This document shows positions 3,983 to 5,420 of a stretch of 5,420 nucleotides of DNA, in pieces. The notes below the pieces were generated by a model, which did not search any database, was not told where the DNA came from, and saw only the letters and a program-made list of their open reading frames with translations. The translations under genes were made by a program, and so were the position numbers. Every line of letters starts with the position of its first letter. The first letter of the stretch is position 1. This stretch comes from Chloroflexota bacterium (GTDB taxonomy: Bacteria; Chloroflexota; Chloroflexia; JAMDCE01). Location: the NCBI GenBank assembly GCA_023489135.1, contig JAMDCE010000402.1:1-5420 (forward strand), in the 5' to 3' direction.

Positions 3983-5420
3983 ATGTCGCTTATTAAATGG
4001 TTCGAGGAACTGAGCAGACAGGACGTGCCATTGGCAGGTGGCAAGGGTGCGAATTTAGGAGAGATGACCCGAGCCGGCCTCCCCGTGCCGCCTGGCTTCG
4101 TGGTCACCGTCGAGGCCTACCGTCGGTTTTACGAGCAAAGCGGTATAGACACCGTGGTATCAGAGCGTCTCCAGCGACTTGACGTAGACGATTCGGCGCA
4201 ACTGCGAGACGTGTCCGACGCTCTCCAAGGACTGATCAAACGGGCTCGTGTGCCCGACGAGGTGCGACAAGCCATTGTCGACGCCTACAAGGAGCTATCG
4301 CGACGGCAAGGAGTCGCTCAGGAGTTTGTTGCAGCGCGTTCATCGGCCACCCTGGAGGACACGGTACAGTTTTCCTTTGCTGGTATGTTCCAGAGCTTCC
4401 TCAACGTCCGGGGCGACGACGACCTCGTGCGCCAGATCAAAGCCTGTTGGGCCTCGCTGTTCGGAGCGAGGGTGCTTTTCTATCGCGTTAAGCAAGGTCT
4501 GCTCGGCGAGCAGTTCATCGCCGTCATCGTGCAGAAAATGGTCAACGCCGATAGGTCGGGCGTTCTGTTCACGGTCAACCCCGCCACCAACAACCCGAAG
4601 GTGCTGCTTATCGAAGCCGCCTGGGGTCTCGGGGAACTAGTGGTAGGAGGTCAAGTTACGCCGGATCGTTACGAGGTGGACAAGGAGAGCCTTGCCCTCA
4701 TTTCTCAGGAGATTGGTCGCAAGGATTTTATGCTCGTGCGGGACGAGGCAACGGGCGAGAACGTTCGCATAGATTTGTCTGCAGACAAAGCTTCTGCTCA
4801 AGTGCTTACCGAGCAGGAGATACGGCTCCTCTCGGAGTTGGGCAAACGTGATGAGGAGCATTACAGATCGCCTCAAGATGCCGAGTGGGCTATCGAGCGT
4901 GGCAAGATTTACCTGGTGCAGACCCGCCCGGTCACAACCTTAATAGAGAAAGCTCGCCGCCTACCTGAGGCCGCGAAGGCGGAGGTACTCTTGCACGGGC
5001 TAGGAGCAAGCCCTGGCTCCGCATCAGGAATCGTCCGCGTGCTTTCCTCGCCTGAAGAGGCGGACAAACTCAAACCGGGAGATATCCTTGTGACCACGAT
5101 GACCGCCCCCGATTGGGTGCCCTTGATGCGCCGAGCGGTGGCGATAGTGACGGACGCGGGAGGAATGACCTCCCATGCTGCCATCGTATCGCGGGAGTTG
5201 GGGATTCCCTGTATCGTGGGCACGCGGGATGCTACCAGGGTCCTGAAGAACGACATGACCGTGACCGTAAACGCACGCGAAGGGACGGTCGTGAGAGGCA
5301 CAATGCCTGAAGTCAAGCCTCCAGTAGCAGCGGTTCCACAGCCTGCAGTGCCAACGCCAGCGTTGGTTACTGCTACGAAGTTGTACGTGAATCTTGGCGA
5401 GCCAGAACTGGCCGAGCAGG
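3983..5420 (+). CDS. ppsA: phosphoenolpyruvate synthase (pyruvate, water dikinase), N-terminal part
   Basis: The enzyme converts pyruvate, ATP and water to PEP, AMP and phosphate, the entry step of gluconeogenesis from C3 compounds. The frame is open for 479 codons to the window end. The family is usually 750-880 residues, so the C-terminal PEP/pyruvate-binding barrel lies outside. Seen: the ATP-binding N-terminus with GGKGANLGEM (19-28) and PPGFVVT; RSSATLED (119-126) followed by FSFAGMFQSFLNV; VLFTVNP (194-200); WGLGELVVGG (214-223) followed by TPDRYEVDK; and VQTRPVT (312-318) closing the ATP-grasp part. The swivelling phosphohistidine domain has GGMTSHAAIVSRELGIP, with H398 as the histidine that carries phosphate between the sites. 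From about 441 to 464 a Pro/Ala/Val-rich linker leads to KLYVNLGEPELAEQ, the usual beginning of the catalytic barrel. The GC-rich composition matches the outer flank, not the rtcB block. It is divergent from the archease-rtcB operon and probably unrelated to it. Confidence 0.95.
   Translation, partial: MSLIKWFEELSRQDVPLAGGKGANLGEMTRAGLPVPPGFVVTVEAYRRFYEQSGIDTVVSERLQRLDVDDSAQLRDVSDALQGLIKRARVPDEVRQAIVDAYKELSRRQGVAQEFVAARSSATLEDTVQFSFAGMFQSFLNVRGDDDLVRQIKACWASLFGARVLFYRVKQGLLGEQFIAVIVQKMVNADRSGVLFTVNPATNNPKVLLIEAAWGLGELVVGGQVTPDRYEVDKESLALISQEIGRKDFMLVRDEATGENVRIDLSADKASAQVLTEQEIRLLSELGKRDEEHYRSPQDAEWAIERGKIYLVQTRPVTTLIEKARRLPEAAKAEVLLHGLGASPGSASGIVRVLSSPEEADKLKPGDILVTTMTAPDWVPLMRRAVAIVTDAGGMTSHAAIVSRELGIPCIVGTRDATRVLKNDMTVTVNAREGTVVRGTMPEVKPPVAAVPQPAVPTPALVTATKLYVNLGEPELAEQ

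Noticed and set aside
3747..4013. 88-codon plus-strand frame across the ppsA start
   Set aside because: It has no ribosome site, a composition of random frame type, and overlaps the true ppsA start in another frame.
4248..4640. 130-codon plus-strand frame rich in Ser/Arg/Pro
   Set aside because: It is an out-of-frame shadow of ppsA, whose frame carries all the family motifs through this stretch.
4909..5316. 135-codon minus-strand frame
   Set aside because: It is antisense to the swivelling domain of ppsA, lacks any recognisable motif, and is a typical shadow in GC-rich coding DNA.

Overview
The window is bacterial chromosomal DNA assembled from pieces of differing origin. The outer parts (about 1-1565 and 3745-5420) are moderately GC-rich. 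The middle (about 1570-3740) is clearly AT-rich: I count 18 G+C in the 60 bases at 3301-3360, against 35 at 5161-5220. Class III aminotransferase relics, a PEP synthase, an archaeal-type RtcB with archease and a TIR protein would fit an uncultured deep-branching bacterium, possibly Chloroflexota-like. Nothing here fixes the taxon.

Layout. At 257-1117 (+) lies a 286-residue protein that joins a sigma-70 region-4-like helix-turn-helix to a C-terminal TIR domain with an intact candidate NADase glutamate. It ends at a strong bidirectional terminator (1182-1221). Facing it on the minus strand at 1247-1460 is a class III aminotransferase gene reduced to its first ~29 and last ~44 codons, joined out of frame. 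Upstream of that, at 1479-1565, is what looks like the last 28 codons of another operon member. The AT-rich block follows: rtcB (1611-3047), archease (3044-3460) and an unrecognised, probably 5'-truncated reading frame (3462-3743), all on the minus strand and tightly packed. A 239-base gap with a short dyad then leads to the first 479 codons of phosphoenolpyruvate synthase (ppsA, + strand), which runs off the window.

How it fits together. RtcB and archease form an RNA ligation/repair pair: archease promotes RtcB guanylylation and turnover, and the two genes overlap by 4 bases. PpsA is a gluconeogenic enzyme with no evident tie to them. The TIR protein is a single transcription unit; its architecture suggests NAD+-consuming signalling or defence coupled to DNA or RNA-polymerase binding. 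The gutted aminotransferase, the orphan gene tail and the sharp composition change on both sides of the RtcB block suggest a recombination-prone segment in which an old metabolic operon was broken up and a foreign RNA-repair cassette was placed. The HTH-TIR fusion is the most interesting item.
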